From the NCBI RefSeq assembly GCF_052857255.1, contig NC_135505.1, forward strand, positions 51,309,007 through 51,373,006: a stretch of 64,000 nucleotides of DNA. The letters run 5' to 3'. Shown here one piece after another: positions 34,273 to 45,055 of this stretch. The stretch's first letter is position 1. Every line of letters starts with the position of its first letter. A program made the position numbers and the translations under genes. This DNA comes from Amblyomma americanum. Taxonomy: Eukaryota > Arthropoda > Arachnida > Ixodida > Ixodidae. The notes beneath the pieces are model-generated. The model searched no databases. It was given only the letters and a program-made list of their open reading frames with translations, and had not been told where the DNA came from.

Positions 34273-35184
34273 TTGACGGCGTTCCGTTTCGCAATATAAT
34301 TTTACCCTGCTAAGATAAAAACTAATAGGCAATTAGATAATTTAGATTGTAATTCATGTAGTCATTGAGCTCTATCTTGAAGATATCTCCCTTTGAGTAA
34401 GGTGTACCACAGAGCAAAACCCAAGTATCGCTCACATTTTAAAAATAAAAATCCATCAGCGTTCGAAAAAAAAAACACCCAGTACACACGCAATTAACGC
34501 TGCTTGATGGCAACGAACGACAGAGTACCTTCGACACAGGCACATCAAAGCGGAAGTAATAATTGACGATCCTTTCGAAGCTATGAAAATAAACAAAACG
34601 ACTAAAAAGAAAAAGCAAACAAAAACATGTAGCTGCTCTTTAACCGTACTGCAAAATATGAGTAAACATGAAATATATAGCAGGAAAGGCTTAAAGTATG
34701 GACTCCAAGGTCACTCCTGAGGCGCAGCGCTGCGTGCCTGCGCGCACACTCGTACCCTTGAGCCAGTCTGCGCATGCGCTCGGTGCTCGGTGCGAGCAGA
34801 AACGATCATGACGCACAAATCTGTACATAATTTTCGGAGCCCGTTCTCAAGCACACGAGCACGCGTTGGAAGCAGCCGCCAATTTGAAGTTTTCTGAGAA
34901 CTGCGGGGCTTTCCTCGACTCTTTTTCGCGCATTGAAATTATTTCAGTCGACGTGAGACGGGCGGACAGCCAGCAGCCGCCACGTGGAGATGCATACCTC
35001 TTTTCGATGCCTGGCGCGGTGTGGCGTTGGGTGCACAAACGCATGTGCATACACCTCGCAGGACTCCGTGGAGTCACCGCTTAAAAGAGTATAACGCTGT
35101 TCACTTGTTGCGGTAATCATTTCATAATTTTTCATTATTTTTCGTTTCCTAATAGTTTCACTGTTTCATAGGTATCGGTGACAT
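34273..35184. other. intron, no recognised feature
   Basis: Nothing identified. The GC content rises around 34700-35080, where overlapping frames on both strands have no domain. Confidence 0.4.
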
Positions 35185-35435
35185 CCCTTGCGCATATAGT
35201 CACCGCGGTGGCCCAGTGGTTATGGCGCTCGGCTGCTGACCCGAAAGATGCGGGTTCGATCCCGGCCGCAGCTGTGCAATTTCAATGGATGGGGAATTCT
35301 AGAGGCCCGTCTCCTCTGCGATGTCAGTGCAAGAACCCCAGGTGGTCGAAATTTCTGGGGTCCTCCACTACGGTGTCACTTACAGCCTTAATCGCTTTGG
35401 GACGTTGAACCCCAATAAACCAACCCTTGCGCATA
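35185..35435 (+). mobile_element. Ruka-like SINE with perfect 12-bp TSD
   Basis: CCCTTGCGCATA at 35185-35196 is repeated at 35424-35435. Between them lies a near-intact SINE. Its tRNA-like head has GGTGGCCCAGTGGTTATGG (box A) and GCGGGTTCGATCCCGG (box B). The body has TGCGATGTCAGTGCA and CCCCAGGTGGTCGAAATTTC, and the end is CGCTTTGGGACGTTGAACCC then AATAAACCAACC. This is the best-preserved copy of the short-tail type here. Confidence 0.93.
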
Positions 35436-37967
35436 ATACGGGTTGCCGTCTTTGGCGCTTCGGTTCTTTGTTCTGGACACTGCGCTAAAAAACTTACTGA
35501 TTGCGGCGCTTGCGAACCGAAAGCGCAGGTGAGCATTCAGTCCCATTTTTGTTGGAGTGAACAACACGTTCGGCAACCTTGGCTGCGTTTTCTAATTTTT
35601 CACCAGCGTGATGAAGCTGCCGTTGGGGACGCAACGAGCCTTTCCTCGCTCTGTGTGACCCGCATAGCGTTCGTTGTCTACTAGATGCTTCTGATGGTTG
35701 CATACTGCCACTGAAGGCGTATCAAGAGCGAACCACGGATGGTAAAATGACAATTACGGCCGTGAGAGTCTATAGGCCTTTTAAACGTAGGCTTCTGTAA
35801 ATTTGTCTATTGTCTCTTTTCACCATGTGGCGCTAACAAGCGCTCCCTGGGAGACACCTAACTTTTCGTTGGACTGGTGTGTGCACTTAGCCCATGTACG
35901 TTGGAAGTGCTAGCGCCAGGTTCGCATAGGAAATAACTCAGCGAGCGATGTGGTGATCCCGAGGTTTGAGATGTTTATATCCTTCAGCTTTGTGTCAGCA
36001 TAGTGTAGTACCGACCTCTGCTTTCAACCAACTACCGAAATCGCGAACAAGGTAGTGCGAGCTCTTCCGCGCACGCCGATTTCATGCCACCCTGAAGCTA
36101 CGCATCTACAGCTACAGTGGATATGGACCACATCTCACGCCTTCACCAGTGGGAGAGTTTGGCTCCGCTGAGAAACATCTGAGTAGCCTGAAGACGAGGC
36201 GTACCTACAGGGTGATGAAAAAATAACAGAAAAAGTAAAATAAATCTATCAAAAAGTATTGAAAGTAGGACAATAGTATTATCACTGCAATGATCAAAAC
36301 GTTTTTTATTCTTAAACAATTTACTGCCACAATAGTGATATTTTCGGCCTACATATAGCGCATTGCTGTGTCAGTAGTTAGTGAAAATTACAATCATTTT
36401 TTAATCTGTAGATAAAATATTTGATGCGATTTTTATACACTTCTGTGAGACCTGCATTGTGATCGTAAGTGTACTTTCGTAAGTATTGAATTTTTACCTT
36501 TGCTGTTACTTTTAAATCATCCTGTATTTGCCCTGCTGATAACGTGACGCAATATTACGCACAGCGAACGAAAGTTCATAGTGACGTGTCCAACAGAGGT
36601 ATACAATTTAAATATTTTTTGCTTTCATCGTTCTTCTAACCATCTTTAGGGCCTCTGACATGTTAGAACATAACACCTATCACTAATCTACTTGTTCACC
36701 GACTCCTTGCTGCTCGGACCGGCTATGCTATGTACACGGTTCTGATATTTGTATACTTATATGGCTGCCGATGATGATACTAGCCCCCAAGCACTTCTGG
36801 TATCAATTGCGCAGCGTTTGATAATGTTTGCACCGGTGTGAACAACGCGTGTCGCGCAGCGATTGCAAATGCGCTAACCCAGAGGACGCTTTGTCGCTGG
36901 TTTAGATAAGGCAGCGTGTCAAGTGAAGCATTCCGCGCTTTGTCTGAGAAGGTGCAGGCGCCAGGTGAAGCGCCTACTTTCGAAAAATGCGCCCGTCAAA
37001 TTTTTCAGACGGGAAGTTCTCTGGAGCTAAATCGCAGTGTTTTGTGAAATAAAAAAAGAAAAGTTTTTACAAAACTGCGCACACCTGCTACAGTGTACAG
37101 AGTTGCTGCGGCAAACGAAGCAACTCCATTTCAACCAGCCTTGGTTCGAATCCAACTTTGAATTCAGAAGGATTGCTCTTCTTACTAGCATTTGGGAGTT
37201 GAAATCACATCAGAAGCCATTAATTCTGGCGAATTTTAACGACGATCCTGAGACTGCGTTCGAGTGAACGTGACTGTAAAAGCAGCGGAAAGCATTTCAC
37301 GGTTTAAGAAAAAAAACATATGCCAGCAGTACACGTTTATGAGAGTCGGAATTAAAGAAAAAGAACTTTTTTGACGCGGTTACTCAGACCAACCATCTAA
37401 GAGCTTGAACAAATAATTTTTTTCTTCAGCAAAACGTGCTTAAAGCTTTTCTGGCGACTGTGGATGTTTTACCATGCCATTGTTAAACTATTAACGAAAC
37501 TGAGTCACAGGATTCATTGTTTCCGACTGGCAGCAATTAATTGAGCACGCTTTAAAATTGCTGCTCAGTCTTATGACTAGATGTTAACTTTGATTAAGGT
37601 GCAGGAAATACAAGAAGTGAAGCCTCACTGTCTCTCATATATATGTGGAGCTCAAAAGACGCGAGAACGCTCATTCTGCCAGCGCGAAGGCTATTTCTGG
37701 CGGCTGCGCTTAATTAGAACCAATATTTAACAGGCATTTTCTATCAAGACTCATAGGTTGATAGGCATCGAGAAACAAAAGTGTTTGTCTCCGCGTCGTC
37801 TGTTCATATTCACACAAGCATGGCGCAAGGATTCATTATTGTTTATCTATTTCAGCTGCATAAAGTGGCTTGGAAAGGCCTGATGAATGAAGAGACGGCA
37901 ATAACAATTGCATTTTTGCGAAATGTAATGGTCCTTCAGAGTCCTTAAAGCTTTCTTCGTTTTTCAG
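35436..37967. other. intron, no recognised feature
   Basis: No gene or repeat recognised. A 76-codon frame at 37037-37267 lacks a domain. Confidence 0.4.
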
Positions 37968-38035
37968 TGTTTCCAGTGCCGCTGGTGTACTGCGACATAG
38001 GAATTGGACTGGCAGGCACTATTTACACGGCTCTG
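37968..38035 (+). CDS. SLC5 symporter exon d (TM4)
   Basis: Between TTTTTCAG and CTG|GTGAGG, this 68-bp exon completes the ATG codon split from exon c and encodes FPVPLVYCDIGIGLAGTIYT plus AL. It ends inside the sodium:solute symporter signature, continued in exon e. Confidence 0.93.
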
Positions 38036-38957
38036 GTGAGGACATGTTTTTCCATTTGATATGGGACATCCTGGTCGTTTGTCTTACAAAGACGGTTGCC
38101 AAATTCTAGGTGGAAGCACCTTGTGCAACCAGTGAAACTACTGCACGCAGCATGCAACTTGGTAAAAATAGTGAACTTGAAATATCTTTTTTGCTGGAAC
38201 GTCAAAAACTTCTTCACGTAGCGAGACAAAACCTAGAAGGAACTCTTTCAAATAATCGGATTAAATAAGAACATAAGCGGACGCAGGTGGGTCAAAGTAC
38301 GAACAAGTAATGCCAGGAGATATTGGGCATAACCATTCTACTTTTGTGCCTTAGAACAGTTTCACGAGCTTGGCTTTAACCCTGCCCCGCATAGCAGCAT
38401 TGATAGAAGCGTCCATGCGCATCTCTTCTGGGGGGTTATATTTTACAGCTTGTGTAAACCCTGCTCTTGTTTACAGTGGCCAGCAAGAAAAGATTAACCG
38501 AAGTAACTGAGCGATGAGCGAAGCCGCGGTATGGCAACGAGCGGCTGTAACGCCGATAGTGACAATACTGCATGGTTTCAAACGTTGGCTTTAAGAGGTG
38601 ATTCAGTGGGCTGGCAGTAATCATCACTTGGAAAGTTTTTCTGAAATTTTTCCTGCTGCTACCACTTCCATCATCGGCCATTTAAGGAATATTTTTTACT
38701 CGCCAATGTGCATCGTAATGACTGGGGGATTTCTCGCCTGCTTATCAAACAATCTGCAAGTGTCGAATTGGTGAATAACTGTGCTTATTTTGCAATACCA
38801 TTTTAGAGTTGTGGGCTGCGTATATTAGGGCTGTAATTTCGACGCAAGGAGCAATAATGATGGCCGAATTAATTCAGCAAATAAACGAATGACAATGGTT
38901 GCAGAATATGCACACCTATTCTTCTTGCATTCAAGCGTTCTTGTCATTTCCACGAAG
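38036..38957. other. intron, no recognised feature
   Basis: Short intron of 922 bp with no recognised gene or repeat. Confidence 0.5.
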
Positions 38958-39115
38958 GGCGGTCTGCGCGGAGTCGTGTGGGCGGACTGCGCTCAAGCAT
39001 TCGTGATGGTCCTCTCGCCCCTGGTCATCATTTCCAAGGTCATCTATGACTCCAACTTTGTCAGCCCTCCATTAAGACCGATGACGGATGCCAACCTCAC
39101 TGACTTTTGGTTTCG
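38958..39115 (+). CDS. SLC5 symporter exon e (TM5)
   Basis: This 158-bp exon begins GGC GGT CTG after CACGAAG and ends TTTCG|GTAAGG (phase 2). It encodes GGLRGVVWADCAQAFVMVLS and then PLVIISKVIYDS and a loop to FWFR. GGLRGVVWxDxxQ follows TM4 in nearly all SLC5 proteins. The acceptor lacks a strong pyrimidine tract close by, but the protein join to exon d is exact. Confidence 0.92.
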
Positions 39116-39119
39116 GTAA

Positions 39120-42100
39120 GGATGACAGATCAGTTTTAGCCACTTTTCACCGGGTTACGCAGATTGATGACGTAAATGGCGAGAACTCATTTACGCTTAA
39201 AGTTGCCTCAATACCTCTGTCATGGAGACATATCCGGCAGGCAGCGCTTTATAGCCGCCGGTCAATTCAAACCATGTCTGACCATTTTGAGGACATTCTA
39301 AGCCGTCTTGACAACCATCAGAAAGAAATCGGGCAGATCAAGAAAAGGCTTGAACATGTAAAGAAAGTAAATTGTGCCGAAGAGGTACGTCAGCTGCACG
39401 CTGATATAAATGAACTTGAGTTTCGCAGCAGAAAAACGAATTTGGAGATACATGGCGTTCCGGTAACTGAGCCGGAAAATCTAATACAAAAACTAAATGG
39501 TATAGCTTAACTCGTTGACTTGGAAGAGGTTGATGACTGTGATGTTGAAGTTTGTCATAGGCTCCCATCCAAACCAAGTAAAGTGCCCGCTATTCTAGAG
39601 AGGTTTGGAAGGCAAACACTTAAATACAAGTGGATGGCAGAGAGAGCCTTGCTCAGAGAGAAGGACAGCAGTCTGTACATGTGCGATAACCGGACGTGCC
39701 GTACAAAGCTTCTGCTCTCAACAACCAAATAATGGGCTAAAAGCAATAGCTACCGCTTTGTCTGGTGCTCCAATGGTAAAGTGCTCATCCGCAGAAAGGA
39801 AGGTGACTCCGCATAGGTTGTCACTGACGCATGTGAATTAGCTAGGTTTGTCATTAACTGACAACCACAAGTTGACTGCAATAGCGCGCCACTAGCTCTG
39901 TCATGGCTACAAGCGCACGTTATCTTTTACCCAGTGCTATAAGGAACACGCTGCTCCCACAGTGGCTATCTTCTTCTGTGCTGAAATGTTTCCATCTCAA
40001 CGTGCGGGCGTTAAACAACAAACTAGATGGGTTTCAAATTTTGTTCCAAAGCTTCGGCTTCTCCTTGGATTTTGTTATGATTTCGGAAACGTGGCTTAAT
40101 GTAGATGACTTCGAGTTGAAGTCATTTTCAACGTTTTCTCTTAAATGCGACCGTCGTCGTGGTGGAGGAGTCTGTATTCTTGTTAATAACCGAATTGAGT
40201 GTAAATTGGTGGAAGATATATGTCACATGTCTCCAGATGTGGAAGTTTTTTTTTTGTAATAAGCAATAATACTGTGTGTTTTGTGTTTAATAGACCTCCG
40301 AGTGGTGACATCTGTGTTTTCTTTGAGTATATAAAGTCTTTTTTACTTTTATATGTGAACATAAATATGGGTTAGTCATTAGCGGCGACTAACCTAGACA
40401 TGTTATCGAATGTTGCAAACAGTGTCAATTTCGACATAATTCTGCGCAGCTTCGGCATGGCAGTTACTATCTAAGACCCGACTCACGTAACCTCGAGCTC
40501 AGAAACTCTACTTGATTTATTTATCAACAATATAGATGCTTCTTCATTACTCCCCGGAATAACTTGCTGTGATCTATGCGAGCACATGAGAATCTATCTG
40601 TTATGTCACACTGTGAAATCCAAATTTAAAAAGCAGATTGTATCTTTATTCCTAGATATAACAGCAGCCTCCCTTGATGCTTTACATGCGATGTGCCTTG
40701 TACAATGGGACGACGTATATAACCAAAAGAGCGCGAACGAATCATATCAAGCCTTTGTAGAAAAATTTAACGCCACATATCACAAGCATTTTCCTCTTAA
40801 AAGCAAACGAAAGACCAGGAAAGTGCGAAAGCCGTGGATATCACCAGAGTTATTCGCGCGCATCAAAGAGAAGAATAAATTTACAATTCTTTTGTTACAT
40901 CCGAGAACATTATCATTCTGAAAGAATTCAAGAAATACACAAATAAGCTAAACAACGATATACGTAATGCAACGAGACGTTACTATGATAATTACTTTCG
41001 TACAGTTGATCGTCTTGATATACGTTGGAAAAAGCTGCGTTCTCTTGATGGCAAGCACATCAACGCAGCCGTCGATAAGGTCACTATTGATAGAAAGGAT
41101 TATACAGGCCACAACTTAGCTGAAGCATTCAACACACATTTCACGCAATACGTTGAACCTGCCTGTGAATAGCACCATCGACTTATCACAAGATATCCTG
41201 CTGCCCTTTTTCTTGCACCTGTTGATGAAAGAGAAATTATAGATATATTTCACAAATTATCAAACTCCACCTCTTGTGATGTTAACATACAGATTCGTCC
41301 TGTAAAACATATCGTTGAATGTATCTCTTTCCCTTTAGCTTGAATATATAATTTATGCTTAGGAACAGCAACTTTTCCCTCAGATATGCAGGTAGCAAAG
41401 GTGTTTGTCATTTATAAAAAGGGTAACAAATGATTTCGGTAATTACAGGCCAATCAGTATTTTTTCCGTTTTTTCTAAGTGCCTAAAAAATTATTCTAAT
41501 ATGATTAGAAATTTTTCTGCAACCTCAAAACTTAATTACTATTTCACAGTACGGATTTAGACAGAATAAATCAACAGAACTCGCCCTTCTTCACCAAAAG
41601 GAATATATATTAGAACACTTTGGAAGCAGAATATTAGTATTAGGTATTTTTGTCGACTTTACTAAGGCTTTAGGCACAATTAACCGTGACTATTTTTTCG
41701 AAAAGCTAGAATTATATGAGATACGAGGACAAGTCTTATTTTTTATGAAATTTTATTTATCATCTCGAAAACAACATGTTAAGAATAGTAAATTTAAATC
41801 ATCACAACGTTCAGTTAGTACCGATGTCCCTCAAGGCAGTATCTCTGGTCCTCTGCTATTTAATCTATATATTAATGATATTGTTACTAATGACACTTTC
41901 GCCCGCTTTATAATTTATGCAGATGATACTACAATCCTCATACCTGGTGATACTTGCAATTATCTAAGCATGCATGCTAATCGCATTCTGGACAAACTAG
42001 CAGAATAGTCAGACAAGAATTCCCTTTCAATAAACGTGACAAAATCTAAAGCTGCAGTTCCCCCCGAAGAATAAAACTTGTAGTACAGAAAAAACTTTGT

Positions 42101-42945
42101 TTTACAAATCAAAATAATTGAAACGTTAAGATCATTTCAATCGCTGGGTGTTTATCATCAAGAAAACATGCAATGGGATGACCATGTTAAATACGTCATG
42201 CTGAAGCCATCTAAGGTTGTAGGCTTTCTATCGCGTCACAGAAACAATTTACCGGAAAAAGTCAAACTTGGCTTATATAATTCTTTATTCTGCTCTCACC
42301 TAAATTACAGTACATTAGTTTGGGCAACAACAACACATTCTAATTTACAAAGGATATTGGTGCTTCAAGAAAAAATCCTTCGTATATTCTATGACTTACC
42401 CACAAGACACACAACCAAGAATCTGATATCTACCCTCGGCATCATTACAATACTAAATAGACTGTTCCGCCTATATAAAGTTGAGCAAAAACGACGTATA
42501 GACACCATTGCCTCTCTGGCCCGTTTGCATCAGTCTGATTTGCCCTATCCGCACCGCCATAAACAAGAGTGGGTTTTACCATTTACAAACACCAACTATG
42601 GCCGTCAAATGGTTAATTATCGGTTACCGCTCGCACTTAACAAGCTAACCGAAGCTAACGTTAGCTTTCCTGATATTACTCTCTCCTCTATGCGAAATAA
42701 TCTAGTTCATCTCAGTTACCACTAATACATCAACCGTTTTGTATGATAGACCTTCAACACTTATTTGTTGTTTGATGCTTAGCCGCCTATTTTATTTCGT
42801 TCCTTTTAATTTCTTGTATTTCTGTTTGAATGCGCACACTATAATGTTTCTTTTCTTGACCGTATACTATTGTATATTGAAGCTGACCGTTATGCTAAAA
42901 AACTTGTTTCAGAAGTACTTGTATTTGGGCGTGTTGGTTCATATC
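39120..42945 (+). mobile_element. decayed CR1-like LINE with ORF1 and ORF2
   Basis: It begins within a few bases of the exon e donor. ORF1 from ATG 39274 gives a coiled-coil protein (MSDHFEDILSRLDNHQKEIG, LHADINELEFRSRKTNLEIH). After a stop it continues to VCHRLPSKPSKVPAI and a C-terminal SNGKVLIRRKEGDS block. ORF2 opens about 39903 with an endonuclease (CFHLNVRALNNKLDGF, MISETWLN, RRGGGVCILVN). The RT is broken by stops but keeps VPQGSISGPLLFNLYINDI and IIYADDTTIL (about 41830-41940). The C-terminal region (42168-42725) is open for 185 codons. Many stops make it inactive. It sits in the 11.3-kb intron after exon e. Confidence 0.85.
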
Positions 42946-43077
42946 TTTTCAGGAGGACACAGGGGCGCAACAAAAACACACAAACATAGAAGTAGACAGG
43001 GACGAGTGCTTAAGCGCTCGTCCCTGTCTACTTTTATGTCCGTGTGTTTTTGTTGCGCCCCTGTGTCCTCCTGAAAA
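42946..43077. repeat. 132-bp near-perfect palindrome
   Basis: Two 66-nt arms meet with no spacer at 43011/43012, in the word CTTAAG. Sixty-two of 66 positions pair, with no gaps. All four differences are transitions. Each arm starts TTTTCAGGAGGACACAGGGG and contains GTAGACAGGGACGAG. Both strands therefore give nearly the same peptide, which explains two mirror-image open frames here. It would fold into a long hairpin if transcribed. Confidence 0.97.
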
Positions 43078-43147
43078 CTTGTTTCTCATCCCTGTCACTG
43101 CCGCCTGAACAGGAGGTGAGAACTCTGTCAAGCGAAATGCCGCTTTT

Positions 43148-43878
43148 ATGCGAAGCATATTAACGTAGGTTTCGGGCCTTCGCGCGACGCCCGGCGGTGG
43201 CCACCATTGACCCTGAAGTGGGGTCACGTGACATGACGTCACGTGATGACGTCACACAGGCTGCAGATGGGGCCTCATATCGCGCCGTCGGTCGCCTCCC
43301 GGCGGTGGCCACCATTGACCTTCAAGTGACCTTCAAGTAGGTCACGTGACATGACGTCACGTGATGACGTCACACCGGCTGCAGATGGGGCCTCATATCG
43401 CGCCGTCGGTCGCCTCCCGGCGGTGGCCACCATTGACCTTCAAGTGACCTTCAAGTAGGTCACGTGACATGACGTCACGTGATGACGTCACACCGGCTGC
43501 AGATGGGGCCTCATATCGCGCCGTCAGACGTCGCCCGGCGGAGGCCTCCACGCTTCGGTTCGCGCCGTCGCGCGCGACGCGGCGGCGGCGCCACCATCGC
43601 TGCATCACGTGATATGTGACGTCACGCCAGGGATGAAGCGGCGCGCGCCCGCCGTCGCGTCAGTCTCTGTGCCCGCAACCGCGCCAGCGTCTTTGCGCCG
43701 GGCCTGTATGCGGTCAAGATGCCTCCAAAGTGACGTGCAAACCAAGAGTCATGCATTTACGGACCATAAGAGTGTGTTTGTCGGGCTGCAAAGAATAAAA
43801 TACGACGATTAACCTAAAACCACGTCTCCGTTACTTAGCCCAATCCACACTGAGGCAGCTGTTTAACATGCTTCGCAT
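43148..43878. mobile_element. possible TIR element enclosing the 118-bp tandem array
   Basis: ATGCGAAGCATATTAA (43148-43163) and its near-exact inverse TTAACATGCTTCGCAT (43863-43878) bound a 731-bp segment. No clear target duplication and no transposase are seen, so a DNA-transposon origin is inference only. Confidence 0.45.
43193..43536. repeat. three tandem copies of a 108-118-bp unit rich in CRE and E-box words
   Basis: Units start with GGCGGTGGCCACCATTGACC at 43193, 43301 and 43419. The first is 108 bp, and the next two are 118 bp each, the difference being an extra ACCTTCAAGT. A fourth, diverged start (GGCGGAGGCC) is at 43537. Each unit holds CACGTGACATGACGTCACGT followed by GATGACGTCA: two palindromic CRE-like TGACGTCA sites and two E-box/CACGTG sites. 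The last two units are nearly identical. Confidence 0.95.
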
Positions 43879-43959
43879 CCACTGGGCTTAACCTTGATAA
43901 GCCTGCAATTTTTTTTCTCCCCTCCTCTATCAAATTGTATTTGATCTGATGGAAATAAG

Positions 43960-43960
<1 letters not shown>

Positions 43961-44031
<71 letters not shown>
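43961..44031 (+). repeat. (ATT)n microsatellite, about 23 copies
   Basis: Uninterrupted ATT triplets over about 70 bp. It may mark the tail of an older SINE or LINE insertion, but no body is recognised immediately before it. Confidence 0.97.
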
Positions 44032-44224
44032 ATGCGTTGGGCCCCTTTCAAGAAACTACGAGGGCGGGTGGGTTAAAATGCTTTGCAATGTTCAATGAAT
44101 TGTTGTGCTTTATATGTCGGAAACATTTCGCGGTCGTTTAAGGCCAGCTATTATGCAAAAATATTGCTTAGCCTCGCTACAACCGTGAAAATTAATTCTT
44201 GACAAATGAAGGCTGCAATCTCAT

Positions 44225-44372
44225 TTCCTGATGGACACCTAAACAGCGCAGTGAGGGAGGGGAGGAAGATGTCAGTGAAAGAGAAAAGAGTAGCCGTATT
44301 GAAGTGGTCTGAAATGATTTCAACCAGCTGAGGGCCTTTGACGTGCACTAGGACTGCACAAGACATGGGCGC
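44225..44372 (-). mobile_element. truncated SINE fragment, long-tail type
   Basis: On the minus strand the body words CAGTCCTAGTGCACGTCAAA and CTCAGCTGGTTGAAATCATT, and a tail with CTTCCTCCCCTCCCTCACTG, match diverged SINE copies in the window. The tRNA-like head is missing. Confidence 0.65.
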
Positions 44373-44751
44373 CGTTCGCGCTTCGTTTGGATTATGGGGC
44401 TTTGCTCTCTCAAAGCGACTTTGGCTATGAGGGACGCCGTAGTGAAGAGAACTTGCGTTTCGAGTCTATTGAGGCGCGGCCGCCACGACAAGATTCAGCA
44501 GGCGCACTCCAGCTCAGTATCAGAGCGCTATATCCACAGAGCCCACCGAGCTGGGTGTTGCAACCATGAAGAGTGCAGCTGATTAGCAAACGAGGCGGAG
44601 ATAAAGAAAACGGTTCTGAGAGACTACATGAGCTTATATGAGAGACTAAGCAATAGTAGGAGCCGAGGAATCATAGATAACTGTCGTACAAATCATTTCG
44701 CCTATCTCCTCGGTGGCAGTTATCGGTGAGAGGACAGGGGGTTTACATGAC

Positions 44752-45055
44752 GAATTCCCCACGGCCGCTCAGTGGTTATGGCTCTTGGCCACTGAGGTGG
44801 AGTACCCGGGTTTGAACACGACCGCTGCGGCCGCGTTTCGATGGAGGTGGAACGCAAGAAGGCACCGCTCTGCTGTGCGAAATCAGTGCCCGTCAAAAAT
44901 CCCCAGCTGGTCGAAACTATTGCGGAGCCTTCAACTACGGTTCCTTTTCCTTCTTTTCTTCTTTCACTCCCATCTTCCTCCCTTCCTTTGCGGGACGGTT
45001 GACCGAGAAGTGAGTTACATTGTCTGTTGCTCTTCTGAAAGACAATAAATATTTA
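44752..45055 (+). mobile_element. SINE, long-tail type, diverged
   Basis: The head is GGCCGCTCAGTGGTTATGGC and ACCCGGGTTTGAACACGACC, with body TTTCGATGGAGGTGGAACGC and CCCCAGCTGGTCGAAACTAT. The pyrimidine-rich tail module TTCTTTCACTCCCATCTTCC is followed by TTTGCGGGACGGTT. It ends in an AATAAATATTTAAA tail. Confidence 0.82.

Noticed and set aside
42949..43242. Mirror-image open frames on both strands near 43000
   Set aside because: The near-identical peptides come from the palindrome, not from coding selection.
43193..43536. CRISPR-like array
   Set aside because: Units are contiguous 118-bp tandem copies without unique spacers, in a eukaryotic intron.
43393..43608. 71-codon minus-strand frame in the tandem repeat
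   Set aside because: Open because of GC-rich repeat units; no domain.
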